A DNA stretch of 64,000 nucleotides. It comes from an uncultured Pseudomonadota bacterium (GTDB lineage Bacteria; Myxococcota_A; UBA796; GCA-2862545). The notes under the pieces are model-generated. The model ran no database searches and was not told where the DNA came from. It saw only the letters and a list, made by a program, of their open reading frames with translations. Positions 45,291 through 54,618 of this stretch are shown here, in pieces (positions within the stretch are counted from its first letter, which is position 1; each line of letters starts with the position of its first letter). Where the stretch lies: positions 1-64,000 of the forward strand of contig CAJXTB010000015.1 in the NCBI GenBank assembly GCA_913061235.1. Reading direction: 5' to 3'. A program made the position numbers and the translations under genes.

Positions 45291-46316
45291 TCAGCCGCCC
45301 GAGCCGGGCAGATAGTGCCCGCGCAAGATGTCGAGGAATGGCGTCAGGTTCGAGTACTCGGCATTCGTCAGGACTACGAAGCTGACGCCGTCATCGACGA
45401 ATCGTTCGATGACAGCGTTGTAGCCATCAATGCTTCCGCTGTGCCCGACCGTTCGGTGGCCAGAGAACTCCCCCACCCACCAGCACCGCCCCACAATGAA
45501 CGTCTCGCCTGTGGGGAGTCCGATTTCCACCGTGGGTCCGCCAGGTGTCCATTGTTCCTGCTGAGCCGCTACGGACAGCAACGTACCTGATGACAGTGCC
45601 ATGTCGTACCGAGCAAGGTCTACAGCGGTTGTGACCAAGTTGCCGGCGCCGAAACGCATGGGGAACATGCGTGCCCCAGGCCCCTCAACGCCCTCGTACG
45701 CAACGGCGCGCTCCGGGTCGTCGCCAGGTTCAACAACCACGGTATTGGCCATGCCGGCTGGCTCAACAATGCGCCGGCGGACGGCATCGGCAAGGGTCAG
45801 TCCAGTCACGCGCTCAATGACCTCACCGAGCAGAATAAAGCCGGTATTGCTGTACGACCATCCCCCGCCATGAGCGAAGTCTGGAGATGACTTTCGCACC
45901 TTTCGGTACAGCTTTGGGCCAGTGAAGGAGTCACCGCTCTTGAAGTCACGGGGCACACCACTCATGTGGCTCAACAGCTCGTGCAGGGTGACGGCAGCAT
46001 AGGTGCCACCGACCTCTGGAATGTGCTGTCCAAGGGTATCTTCGTAGGACAGCAGGCCTTCACCAACAAGCTGTCCAACGACGGTCGCGGTCGCAGTCTT
46101 GCCAATCGAGCCAATGCCGAATCGGGTGTCAACGGTCACCGGAGTTCCGGCGTCGCGGTCGGACACTCCCACCGCGTCCGCCAGCACCATCTCTCCGTCC
46201 ACAACAACGGCCACAGATACGCCAGGTACCTGTTGAGTCGCTAGTTCAGTCGCCAGCGCTAGGTGAATCTCGTCTGGCGTTCCAGCCATCGCGACCGCGA
46301 GTAGTCCCCAGATCAT
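45291..46316 (-). CDS. Serine beta-lactamase-like hydrolase (class C/esterase family)
   Basis: The start is ATG 46316 (MIWGLLAVAMAGTP) behind AGGGGTG; a GTG two codons earlier is possible. Signal peptide at the N-terminus, then a beta-lactamase/transpeptidase fold: SIGKTA (SxxK, catalytic Ser and Lys), YSNTGFILLGE (YxN), VGHSGSIDG (HxG-type third motif). 342 residues. This family includes class C beta-lactamases, DD-peptidases and esterases. Convergent with the methyltransferase gene; co-oriented with the TPR-like gene. The substrate is unknown. Confidence 0.85.
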   Translation of the reverse strand: MIWGLLAVAMAGTPDEIHLALATELATQQVPGVSVAVVVDGEMVLADAVGVSDRDAGTPVTVDTRFGIGSIGKTATATVVGQLVGEGLLSYEDTLGQHIPEVGGTYAAVTLHELLSHMSGVPRDFKSGDSFTGPKLYRKVRKSSPDFAHGGGWSYSNTGFILLGEVIERVTGLTLADAVRRRIVEPAGMANTVVVEPGDDPERAVAYEGVEGPGARMFPMRFGAGNLVTTAVDLARYDMALSSGTLLSVAAQQEQWTPGGPTVEIGLPTGETFIVGRCWWVGEFSGHRTVGHSGSIDGYNAVIERFVDDGVSFVVLTNAEYSNLTPFLDILRGHYLPGSGG

Positions 46317-46342
46317 GTTCACCCCTGCATGTGCGCTCTACG

Positions 46343-46771
46343 CTACTGCGCAGATCCATGCATTGCGACCGCCGTCTCGAAAGAGGCCAACTCTGCTTGG
46401 GCATCTTCCAACAGCTCGGTTCCGCTCGCGACCGTGCCGAGTTGCCCGACAACCTCACGCAGCGCGGGCAACACGCGCTCCATGTGCCCCATGGCCCCGA
46501 GTACGCTGCAGTGGTTGAGCTTCGCCTCAAGTGCCAAGACCTCAAGGCCGGCTTCGCGTGCGCTGCGCTCCGCATCTTGAAGCATGACGAGAGCTTGCCC
46601 AAGCGCACCGGAGCGCGCGGTCATGGCACCCAGCTCAATCTGCACACGGGTCCGCTCCGAGGGGGTGCCGGCCTGGGCCTGGGTGGTCTGAAGCAAGCGC
46701 AGCGCTCCAGGAAAATCGCCCATTTCTGCCAACTGCTCGGCATGTTCCACGAATGCGTCTACTGTACTCAA
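46343..46771 (-). CDS. TPR-like helical protein
   Basis: 142 residues. Helix pairs such as AEQLAEMGDFPGALRLLQTTQ, IELGAMTARSGALGQALVMLQDAE and EAKLNHCSVLGAMGHMERVLPALREVV follow the TPR pattern (small residues at positions 8 and 20, turn with Gly). No signal peptide, so a cytoplasmic protein-binding role is likely. Its stop lies 26 bases from the start of the beta-lactamase-like gene, so the two may form an operon. Confidence 0.65.
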   Translation of the reverse strand: MSTVDAFVEHAEQLAEMGDFPGALRLLQTTQAQAGTPSERTRVQIELGAMTARSGALGQALVMLQDAERSAREAGLEVLALEAKLNHCSVLGAMGHMERVLPALREVVGQLGTVASGTELLEDAQAELASFETAVAMHGSAQ

Positions 46772-46808
46772 ACTCGACCCCGGTCTGACTCACGAGGTAA
46801 GCTACGGC

Positions 46809-47009
46809 ATGGCTAGACACAACCGCTGGGCGTACTTGGGACGCCCCGAACACACACTCCCCAACAACGACTGCCCCGAATGCACGGAGCCGAGCAAGAC
46901 CTTTCACAGAGGTGCGCGGACCAAAGACGGGGTCACCATCAAGCGATACGGTTGTGAGAACGACCACGAGTGGCGAGTCACCGAGTCTGATGACGCTGAG
47001 AGTGAGTAG
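46809..47009 (+). CDS. Small zinc-ribbon-like protein
   Basis: 66 residues. The pattern CPECTEPSKTFHRG, followed by RYGCENDHEW, gives CxxC and CxxxH zinc ligands with a basic N-terminus (MARHNRWAYLGRP). It is too small for a catalytic enzyme, so it may bind RNA or another protein. It stands alone with its own start, convergent with the gene at 47013. Confidence 0.6.
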   Translation: MARHNRWAYLGRPEHTLPNNDCPECTEPSKTFHRGARTKDGVTIKRYGCENDHEWRVTESDDAESE

Positions 47010-47012
47010 CTC

Positions 47013-47882
47013 CTACTGAGCTTTTGACGCCTCAAGGACCGACCGGTCGAACCACGCATCATCGGAGCCTGACGGTGCCATTGCGGGCGCAGCTTGACTG
47101 CGTTGACCTTGGCGACGTGCCCTGCGCGGCCCCGCCGACAAGGCGGTCACCGACTGGTGTTCCTGAACGATTTCGTGTTGATACTCGTTGTAGGACTGGA
47201 CCACACGGGGCTGCCAGTTGTCGGTCGACAGCGACACGACGTCTGCTAGCGGCAGAGACACGTGGTCAGGCCCCATCGGCAAGGCAACAGTCAGCGCATT
47301 ATTGTCCAGGTTGCCAATGAGAATGGTTCCGCTGGAAAGCTCCACACGCCACTCACCATCTGTGGCACCAACCGGCTCCACACGCGTGCACTCGGACAGT
47401 CGCGGCTCAAAGGTCCCGAACTGGTTGTGCACAACGAGGGTGGTGCGGGCCGGGTCCACCAAGACATCGTCTCCAAACGCCGTCTTCAACCGGTAGACCG
47501 GGCCAGACGCCCACTCATTGCGCCCCTGAAGTTGGAACCGCTGTAGGTCATTGAGCGGCAGGTCCACCGTTGTGTGTTCGCCGCCTACCTTCACCCTCAT
47601 GGCCAAGGTGGGGTCGGTCCAGGTTCCGCGGAGCTCGCTGCCGTTTCGCAGCCACACGGTCACCCGGCCGCGCGCTTCGGCTAGCCCTTCGCCGTCTGCC
47701 GGAACCACCTCACCAACATCACTGAGTGGAATGTCGACAACACCGGCTCCCGTGGTCAAGACCAAGGTCTCAGTCCGAACGTCCCCCATCAAGACTTGGC
47801 CGTCTCCAAACGAAGCGCGCACCGGCGTTTCAGAGGGACGAGCATCAGCGACGGACAACACAAGGGACAGAATAATGAGCAC
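47013..47882 (-). CDS. Exported protein with repeated LPL-DV motif
   Basis: I place the start at GTG 47882 (GGAGG five bases upstream), which gives MLIILSLVLSVADARP, a signal peptide. Three spaced copies of a beta-type element (VVDIPLSDVGEVV, TVDLPLNDLQRFQL, HVSLPLADVVSLS) divide the mature protein into three similar domains of about 70 residues; each is followed by a strand with DGEGL/GRNEW/STDNW. No family that I can name. The C-terminus is a flexible basic tail. It is transcribed divergently from the TLDc protein gene. Confidence 0.65.
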   Translation of the reverse strand: MLIILSLVLSVADARPSETPVRASFGDGQVLMGDVRTETLVLTTGAGVVDIPLSDVGEVVPADGEGLAEARGRVTVWLRNGSELRGTWTDPTLAMRVKVGGEHTTVDLPLNDLQRFQLQGRNEWASGPVYRLKTAFGDDVLVDPARTTLVVHNQFGTFEPRLSECTRVEPVGATDGEWRVELSSGTILIGNLDNNALTVALPMGPDHVSLPLADVVSLSTDNWQPRVVQSYNEYQHEIVQEHQSVTALSAGPRRARRQGQRSQAAPAMAPSGSDDAWFDRSVLEASKAQ

Positions 47883-48185
47883 GACAACCTCCAAGGTGCC
47901 GGTGCAACGAGCAACCGCATCGGTGCTTACAACGGATGTGGCGATTTTGATCAGAACGTTGAGAAGCGACGTCCTGCCGTCACTAGCGCACCGCGCCAAG
48001 TCCCCGATGATGTGCGAAGGATCTGTGCGCGTGTCCTGTGTGGTGCGGAGCCGCCCCCAGGTTCACTGCGTTCTTTCATCTGTTTCAAGCAGGCGCTGCA
48101 CTCCATCGTTCCCGTAGGTACGAAGTGAGAGGCTCCAGCATGAAAATCGAGTACTGTAGACCCCACTAATCCTGGGGATAAAATC
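47883..48185. promoter_or_regulatory. Divergent intergenic region
   Basis: 303 bases between two divergently transcribed exported-protein genes, so it must contain both promoters. I see no strong consensus. A possible -10 (TACTGT) lies about 30 bases before the 48186 start, and the region is less GC-rich than the genes around it. The antisense frames here lack ribosome sites. The 5' boundary depends on my choice of start for the 47013 gene. Confidence 0.3.
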
Positions 48186-49517
48186 ATGCTTCTGACACTC
48201 CTATCGCTCGTAGCTTCCTTCGCTTCGGCAGCCGACCTCACCGGAGACGGCTGCGAAGACTCCTACTTCGACGCCAACAGCGCGTGCGTAGCCCCCAGTG
48301 CGACTATCGGTAGCGGCGTGACCATCGGTTCGAGTGCCGTTGTTGGTGAACTCGCAACTATCGGGGCAGATACCTCTCTCGCAGCCTCTACCTTCGTTGC
48401 TGCACGCGTCACTCTGGTCGGACGCGCCGCCGCTGTGGGTGCCCGACCTGTCGGTACCGGTACGGTCTTGGGCCGCGCCACCTACATTGACGCCGACCAT
48501 GACATTGGCGCGGACAACACCTTCGGCCGCAACGTCGATGCCGGCGAACGGCTCGTGACAGACGCCAACGTCTCCATTGGCTACGGAACCATCTTGGGCG
48601 ATGACATCACCGTGCACGCCGGCGCCGTCATCGGCAACTTGGCGGGTCTAGGCGACAACACAACCGTTGAGACCAATGCCGTTCTCGCCCGCGGTGTCAC
48701 CATTCTCAGCTCATCGGGCTCCTCTTCGATCGACGGGCTCATTGGACCGAATGTGTCTATCGGCGGCAACAACACCATCGATGCCACCGCACGCATCCGA
48801 AAAGACGCCACACTCGGGAACGACGTCACCGTTCTAGGCGGTGCCCGCATTGCTCGCGGTGCCATCATTGGAGACGGCGTGACCATTGGGGCCAACGCGC
48901 GAATCGGTGCCGGGGCGACCGTCACTGCAACGACCTTGGTCCCAGACGACGCCGTCATCCCACGCGGAGAGACCTACGATGACCCGTCGGTCGGTGTGTT
49001 CGTCGGAGGTACCATGCTGTCGCAGTCCGAGATGGACCAGATCAATGGCTGGATTGGCGACCCCAACGCAAACTGGACGCTCTGCTGGAAGGGCAGCACG
49101 GACGGATTCAGCGCCGGTGCATTCCATAGCGGATGCGACGGCATCGCCGGTACGGTCACGGTCATTGACGCCAGCGGAAAGAAGTTCGGCGGGTACACAC
49201 CACTGCTGTGGAACCACGCGAGTGCCTACAGGACAGAAACACCGCGCACGTCGTTCCTGTTCTCACTCACAAACAACTTCAAGCACCTACCGTACCGGTA
49301 CACCCACGACATCTATGCCCACAGCGCCTACGGTCCAACCTTCGGCGGTGGCCACGACTTGACGTTCTATCCCAACAATGGGAGCTCCTCATACTGCAAT
49401 ATCGGGCACAACTATCAGTGCCGTGTCGGCGCCTACGCTGACAATACATGCCGAACAGATTTCTGCGGTGCCTACAACTTTAGTACCAACGACATTGAAG
49501 TCTACGGTCGCGACTGA
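48186..49517 (+). CDS. Secreted beta-helix protein with C-terminal TLDc domain
   Basis: 443 residues. Signal peptide (MLLTLLSLVASFASA), Cys cap DLTGDGCEDSYFDANSAC, then hexapeptide repeats (SATIGSGVTIGSSAVVG; GATVTATTLVPDDAVIPRGETY) that closely parallel the two proteins at 8383 and 10015. Instead of a fibrinogen-like domain, the C-terminal 160 residues are a TLDc domain: WTLCWKGSTDGFSAGAFHSGCDG, TVIDASGKKFGGYTP, FLFSLTN and HSAYGPTFGGGHDL. TLDc is known mainly from eukaryotic oxidation-resistance proteins such as OXR1. It is the third intact-family member and lies 37 kb from the others. Confidence 0.85.
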   Translation: MLLTLLSLVASFASAADLTGDGCEDSYFDANSACVAPSATIGSGVTIGSSAVVGELATIGADTSLAASTFVAARVTLVGRAAAVGARPVGTGTVLGRATYIDADHDIGADNTFGRNVDAGERLVTDANVSIGYGTILGDDITVHAGAVIGNLAGLGDNTTVETNAVLARGVTILSSSGSSSIDGLIGPNVSIGGNNTIDATARIRKDATLGNDVTVLGGARIARGAIIGDGVTIGANARIGAGATVTATTLVPDDAVIPRGETYDDPSVGVFVGGTMLSQSEMDQINGWIGDPNANWTLCWKGSTDGFSAGAFHSGCDGIAGTVTVIDASGKKFGGYTPLLWNHASAYRTETPRTSFLFSLTNNFKHLPYRYTHDIYAHSAYGPTFGGGHDLTFYPNNGSSSYCNIGHNYQCRVGAYADNTCRTDFCGAYNFSTNDIEVYGRD

Positions 49518-49686
49518 TTTCTGGCGGATGGTTTTTTGAGGGCCGGTTCACGTCCAGCGAGTTCCACCGCTGAATCGGCCTTCGAAAACCCTCCAGGTAC
49601 TCTCTTGTCGACACTGACACACAATCGATACGGCGAAATGTCCTCAGATGTGCCATGTTGCGCGCCATCCTGATGGTGAGGTTCTC

Positions 49687-52600
49687 GTGACGCTGCGCAT
49701 GTTCTGGCTGCCCCTTTCGCTGACCCTGGCACTCTCTGCGTGCAACAAAGACGTAGATGAAACTGGAGATCCGGGAACAGAAGTCGACACGGATACCGAC
49801 ACCGATACCGACCCCGACACAGAGGACGACACCGATCCCGGTGCAGACGATGTGTTCTGTGACACCCCGCTTCCAGCCACAGACGGCCTGTGCGACGTGT
49901 CCGGTGACCCAGCGACCGCCACACACCTGCTGCTTCAAGGCGTGGTGCTCGGAGACAACGTCATCTACGACGGCGGCGTTCTCGTCGAACGCGGTGACAA
50001 CGGCCTGATTACGTGTACGGGCTGCGACTGTGCCGACGAAGCACCGGAAGACACGCTCATTGTCACCTGCCCAGACGGTGTCATCAGCCCGGGCCTCATC
50101 AACTCGCATGACCACATTCGCTACGCGCACAACCGCCCGGTGAACCTGAACAGCGACGAACGATTCGATCACCGCCATGACTGGCGCGAAGGTCGCCGCG
50201 GACACACCGAGATCAGTGCTGGCGGTTCACGGTCCACTCGCGAGAACGTTCTGTACGGCGAGACTCGCATGTTGCTCGCTGGCGCAACCAGCATCGCCGG
50301 CTCCATCTCCGGCGTCGATTCCGTTGGCCTGCTTCGCAACCTGGACAGCAACACCGACAACGAAGGCCTGCGCAGCGGTCGCACCGACTACGCCACCTTC
50401 CCATTGTCCGACATCAGCGGCCAGCTCGTTGCATCGGGCTGTGACTCGTACGACATGGACAGTCCGAGTGTTCTCAGCAACGACAGCTACCTGCCGCACA
50501 TCGCTGAAGGCATCGACGCCGAAGCCAACAACGAGTTCCGCTGCCTATCTTCCGGCGCAAACGGTGGAAGCGACGTCATCGCGTCCAACACTGCAGTGGT
50601 CCACGGCATTGGCATGACGCCACCAGACATCAGCATCATGGCTGGCGAAGGCGCACAGCTCGTCTGGTCACCGCGAAGCAACATCAGCTTGTACGGCATG
50701 ACCGCCTCGGTCACCCAGTACGCAACCGCCGGTGTGCGCATTGCACTCGGTACGGACTGGACACCATCCGGTTCTGCCCAGCTGCTGCGTGAGCTGCAGT
50801 GTGCCGACGAGCTCGACACCAACCACTACGGCGACTTCTTTACCGACCGCCAGCAGTGGGCCATGGTCACAGAGAACGCCGCCGTCGCCATGGGTGCTGA
50901 GCAAGCCCTAGGCCGCCTGGCCGAAGGCTACGTGGGAGACATCACCATCTTCGACGGTAGCGTGAACGAGCGCTACCGGGCAGTCATCGACGCCGCTACA
51001 GAAGACGTGGTCGCTGTGTTCCGCGGCTCCGAAATTCTCTCGGGCAACAGCGACATCGTCGGCGCGTTGCTGACGTCCCAAGACAGTGCCATGTGCGACA
51101 CCTTGGACGTCTGCGGCAGCGAAAAGAGCGTGTGTTCGGACCTCGACGCAGGCATTACCATCGGTGAGCTTCAGAGCGCTGCCGGCGGCTCGGCCTACCC
51201 ACTGTTCTTCTGTGGAGTCCCAGCAGGTGAGCCCACCTGTGAGCCCCTTCGCAATGATGAAGACGGCGACGGCGTCATCTTCCCCTTGGTCGACGTCACA
51301 GATGGCGACGGCGACGGCATTGCTGACGCACAAGACAACTGCGCGAACATCTTCAACCCGCCTCGCCCGCTCGAGAACTTCATGCAGGGCGACTTCGACG
51401 CCGACGGCCTAGGCGACGACTGCGACCCCTGCCCGCTCAACCCCGGAAGCATCTGCGAACAGGTCGACCCCTTCGACATTGACGGCGACGGCACGGACAA
51501 CACCACCGACAACTGCCCAAGTCTGCCCAATGCCGACCAGCTAGACGCCGATGAAGACGGCATTGGCGCTGCGTGTGACCCGTGCGACGACTTCGCCAAC
51601 GAGCGCGGCGCCTGCGACGCCTTGGTCTACGACGTGAAGGCCGGAACTGCGACGGGCAGTGTGGTCCTTTCAGACATGATGGTGATTGGTAGCTACGAAG
51701 CGGGCGTCTTCTTCCAGCTCGACCCCAACACCAGCACCATCGACTACTCGGGCGTTGGTAACAGCGGCATCTACGCCTACATGCCTGACTTCGAGCCACG
51801 CCCCAACGTAGGCGATGTGGTGACCATCGAAGGTACGGTCGCAGACTTCTTCGGTCAGACCCAGCTAGGCGACGTCGCCTCGGTACAAGTCACTGCCACG
51901 GGCCGGAACCTCCCCGCGTACACTGTGCTCACCCCACTCCAAGCGAACACAGCAGAAGCCGGCGTCAACGAGTCGACCCTAGTCCAGATTGTCGGTGCTT
52001 CCGTCACTGCCATCAACCCTGATCCAGGCGGCGGCGACACGGCTCCAACCAACCAGTTCGTGCTGGACGGTGAGATTCGCGTTGACGACCACACCTACCT
52101 GGCGGACCCATTCCCCATGGTCGGCGAGACCTTCGGAGTGGTTCGCGGCGTGATGCGCTGGGGCAACGGCCAGAGCCAGCTTCTCCCGCAAGGTCCCGAT
52201 GACATCATCGCCGGCGACGCAACCCTCGACGGCATCGACCAAGACGACGCAGCCATCGAACAAGGTTCGAGCACAACTCTCACCGTGTCGCTGACCCGTG
52301 AGACCAGCGAAGACATCACCGTGGACATCACCTGCTTGCCCGCAAACACGGTCACCTGCCCCGCTACGGTCACGATTGCTGGCGGCCAGCGCAGCGCAGA
52401 CATCGCCATCACAGGCGTCCTTGCGAATGAGACCCCGGTCACCGTCACCGCAACCATCGGCACGCAGTCAGACACCGCTAGCGTGCGCGTGTACAACGAC
52501 CTGTCCACACGCAACCTCGCGAGCCTGACCGCCGCAAACAACACGGTCCTTCCGGGCGCTTCGGTCGACGTCACCGTCCTCCTCGACATCCCGGCTGGCC

Positions 52601-53295
52601 TCGCGACCACCGTGCCACTGACCTACACAGGTCCCCTCAGCGGACCGTCGGACGTAGCCGTCGCACAAGGCAGCCGAACCGCGACCTTCACCGTCCTTGC
52701 TGGAGACGTACCGGGTGCTGCAAGCGTGAGCGGAGACCTCGGCGCGCAAGCCACAGCCAACATCAACGTGGCCTCAGTCACAGTAGAGCCCAACCTGTAC
52801 TTCTCGCGGTACATCGAAGGCTCGGGCTCGGGCAACAAGGTCCTAGAGGTCACCAACGCAACCGGCGGTGACGTCGACGCGAGCCGCTGTAAGGTCGACC
52901 TGTACCGCAATGGCGCCACCGCGCCCTCGGGCAACGGCTTCACCTTCGACGCCATCACCTTGGAAGCTGGTGACGAGTACGTCCTGTGCAACAGCGGCTT
53001 CTCGCCTGGCTCTTCCTGTGACCAGACCGCGAACCTCGACTTCAACGGCGACGACGGACTGGCCCTGGTGTGCGACGGAAACATCGTCGACTTCATCGGC
53101 TCCACAACCGGCGGCGACCCTGGAAGCGAGTGGGCAGGCAGCGATGACGAGTCCACTGCCAACCAGACCTTGGTTCGCAAGTGCACCGTTATTCAGGGCG
53201 ATATCAACCCTGTAGACGCCTTCGACCCGTCGCTAGAATGGGATGGCTTCCCGCAGGACACCACCACCGACCTCGGCAACTACACCTGCCCATAA
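49687..53295 (+). CDS. Giant lipoprotein: amidohydrolase, TSP3-like repeats, DUF5689, lamin tail
   Basis: The start is GTG 49687 (GGTGAGG five bases upstream), 1202 residues, with a lipoprotein signal (LPLSLTLALSAC) and DTDTDTDTDPDTED linker. Residues about 60-480 are an amidohydrolase-type domain: PGLINSHDHIRYAHN (metal HxH), VVHGIGM, RIALGTDWTPSG (Asp). Then thrombospondin-type-3-like DxDGDG repeats with Cys (DGDGDGIADAQDNC; DEDGIGAACDPC), a DUF5689-like beta domain (about 660-830), two Ig-like parts, and a C-terminal lamin-tail domain (LYFSRYIEGSGSGNKVLEV). It is probably a cell-surface hydrolase with binding modules; the substrate is unknown. Confidence 0.8.
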   Translation: MTLRMFWLPLSLTLALSACNKDVDETGDPGTEVDTDTDTDTDPDTEDDTDPGADDVFCDTPLPATDGLCDVSGDPATATHLLLQGVVLGDNVIYDGGVLVERGDNGLITCTGCDCADEAPEDTLIVTCPDGVISPGLINSHDHIRYAHNRPVNLNSDERFDHRHDWREGRRGHTEISAGGSRSTRENVLYGETRMLLAGATSIAGSISGVDSVGLLRNLDSNTDNEGLRSGRTDYATFPLSDISGQLVASGCDSYDMDSPSVLSNDSYLPHIAEGIDAEANNEFRCLSSGANGGSDVIASNTAVVHGIGMTPPDISIMAGEGAQLVWSPRSNISLYGMTASVTQYATAGVRIALGTDWTPSGSAQLLRELQCADELDTNHYGDFFTDRQQWAMVTENAAVAMGAEQALGRLAEGYVGDITIFDGSVNERYRAVIDAATEDVVAVFRGSEILSGNSDIVGALLTSQDSAMCDTLDVCGSEKSVCSDLDAGITIGELQSAAGGSAYPLFFCGVPAGEPTCEPLRNDEDGDGVIFPLVDVTDGDGDGIADAQDNCANIFNPPRPLENFMQGDFDADGLGDDCDPCPLNPGSICEQVDPFDIDGDGTDNTTDNCPSLPNADQLDADEDGIGAACDPCDDFANERGACDALVYDVKAGTATGSVVLSDMMVIGSYEAGVFFQLDPNTSTIDYSGVGNSGIYAYMPDFEPRPNVGDVVTIEGTVADFFGQTQLGDVASVQVTATGRNLPAYTVLTPLQANTAEAGVNESTLVQIVGASVTAINPDPGGGDTAPTNQFVLDGEIRVDDHTYLADPFPMVGETFGVVRGVMRWGNGQSQLLPQGPDDIIAGDATLDGIDQDDAAIEQGSSTTLTVSLTRETSEDITVDITCLPANTVTCPATVTIAGGQRSADIAITGVLANETPVTVTATIGTQSDTASVRVYNDLSTRNLASLTAANNTVLPGASVDVTVLLDIPAGLATTVPLTYTGPLSGPSDVAVAQGSRTATFTVLAGDVPGAASVSGDLGAQATANINVASVTVEPNLYFSRYIEGSGSGNKVLEVTNATGGDVDASRCKVDLYRNGATAPSGNGFTFDAITLEAGDEYVLCNSGFSPGSSCDQTANLDFNGDDGLALVCDGNIVDFIGSTTGGDPGSEWAGSDDESTANQTLVRKCTVIQGDINPVDAFDPSLEWDGFPQDTTTDLGNYTCP

Positions 53296-53298
53296 GCA

Positions 53299-54237
53299 GT
53301 GCTGTGGTGGTGGTTTACAGCGGCACTTGCCGCACCCTGTGACGCCGAAGCCGTCGCCGAGCGCTTGTCGCCCGGTACGACGGCTGCTGGCGTTCGCTTG
53401 GACCGTGCAGCCGATGCCGCCACCCTGCTCGCTATTCAGACAGCAGCCATTGTACAGCGGTGCGCAGAGTCCGGCGCCGAGCGTCAGCGCATTGAAGGCG
53501 TGCTGGAGTCCCCCGCCGCCCACCACGACTTGGTGCAAGCTCGGACCGAGTTGTTCCTACTGACAGGCGCACCCGACACCTGGGGTCTCGACAGCCGCAT
53601 CGAGCGTGAACGGTACACGTGGACTGTGCCCAGCGCGCTCGCCATGACCTGGGCAGAGCACGACGGGTCGGCCGCACTCGACATCGCCGGAATCGACCAT
53701 ATCCGCGTTCAGGTTCGCCCTGGGCTGCCGGTTCCTCCCCCCGAAGAGCCAGACGACGCCCCAAGGGATTGGCAGCCGCCCACACCGCCGTGGGTTGAGG
53801 TCACCCGCGGTGAGGTTGCGGTCTGGACAACGTCCTGCTGGGGCCCAGCATGGGCAGATGAGCTCATTGGAAGCATCTGCGCCAGCCTTGAGCCACGCGT
53901 GCGCACAAAACGCATCACAGTCGCCATTCCTGGCACCGCTTGGGCTGTCACCGGGCCGGACCACCCAGACATCTCGGAGTACGGCACGCTACGTTGGGCC
54001 TCCCTCGGCGTCACCGTACGCCTCAACACCTATCCGACCGCCGAAGACGCCGAGCTTCACATCACCGGCGCTCCCCATGCGGCAACGGCGACGTCGGCAG
54101 ACGGCCGTCAGACGGCAGCACTGTTGTGCACCACTGAGTGGCCTGAGAGCGCGTCGATTGCGGCAGACATCTGCACGACATTGGTCGCAGCAGACGCGGC
54201 GGCTCGACAGGTGCTCACGGACTTACCGCACCGCTAG
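53299..54237 (+). CDS. Exported protein of unknown function
   Basis: 312 residues. GTG 53299 follows the giant lipoprotein's stop by three bases, so it is probably in its operon. A short hydrophobic start (MLWWWFTAALAAP) may be a signal peptide. A helical N-terminal part is followed by a beta-rich region with Trp- and Pro-rich segments (LPVPPPEEPDDAPRDWQPPTPPW) and two Cys pairs. No family recognised. Position suggests partnership with the amidohydrolase lipoprotein. Confidence 0.6.
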   Translation: MLWWWFTAALAAPCDAEAVAERLSPGTTAAGVRLDRAADAATLLAIQTAAIVQRCAESGAERQRIEGVLESPAAHHDLVQARTELFLLTGAPDTWGLDSRIERERYTWTVPSALAMTWAEHDGSAALDIAGIDHIRVQVRPGLPVPPPEEPDDAPRDWQPPTPPWVEVTRGEVAVWTTSCWGPAWADELIGSICASLEPRVRTKRITVAIPGTAWAVTGPDHPDISEYGTLRWASLGVTVRLNTYPTAEDAELHITGAPHAATATSADGRQTAALLCTTEWPESASIAADICTTLVAADAAARQVLTDLPHR

Positions 54238-54295
54238 TCGTCGCACTTTCCGTTACGTAGACCTCGGCAATTCGGATGTCAGACGTCAGAGGTGA

Positions 54296-54549
54296 GAGGT
54301 CAGAGCAACCGCCTTGCGGCGGGTGCGTTTGCGGGAGGACTTCGCGGGCCTGGCTTTCAGCGGTCAGTCGTCAGCTTTCAGGGCTCGCCCGCCAGCGGGC
54401 TCTCACTGGCGGAGAATACTGTGGATCAGATGTTTTTCGAACATCCAAACTCAGAAGCCCCCCCTAAGACCCTCGCTGCCCCACAGGCTACGACTCACCA
54501 CACCCATCCGCCCGAAACTGCCGGCGCCGAAGGCGTCTGCTCTGACCTC
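54296..54549. repeat. MITE-like inverted repeat element
   Basis: Fills most of the 381-base gap between two convergent genes. A 12-bp perfect inverted repeat, GAGGTCAGAGCA (54296-54307) and TGCTCTGACCTC (54538-54549), flanks 230 bases with an AT-richer right half and a local hairpin CCGCCTTGCGGCGGG. The outer flanks carry related GTCAG/CTGAC motifs (CAGACGTCAGAGG and GATAGCTGACTGCTGACC), so the ends are made of repeated TCAG words. No transposase gene is present. Confidence 0.5.
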
Positions 54550-54618
54550 TGATAGCTGACTGCTGACCTCCATAATCACCGAGTTTCTGCCCGGCTAGAC
54601 AAAACCTCCCGCAAACCG

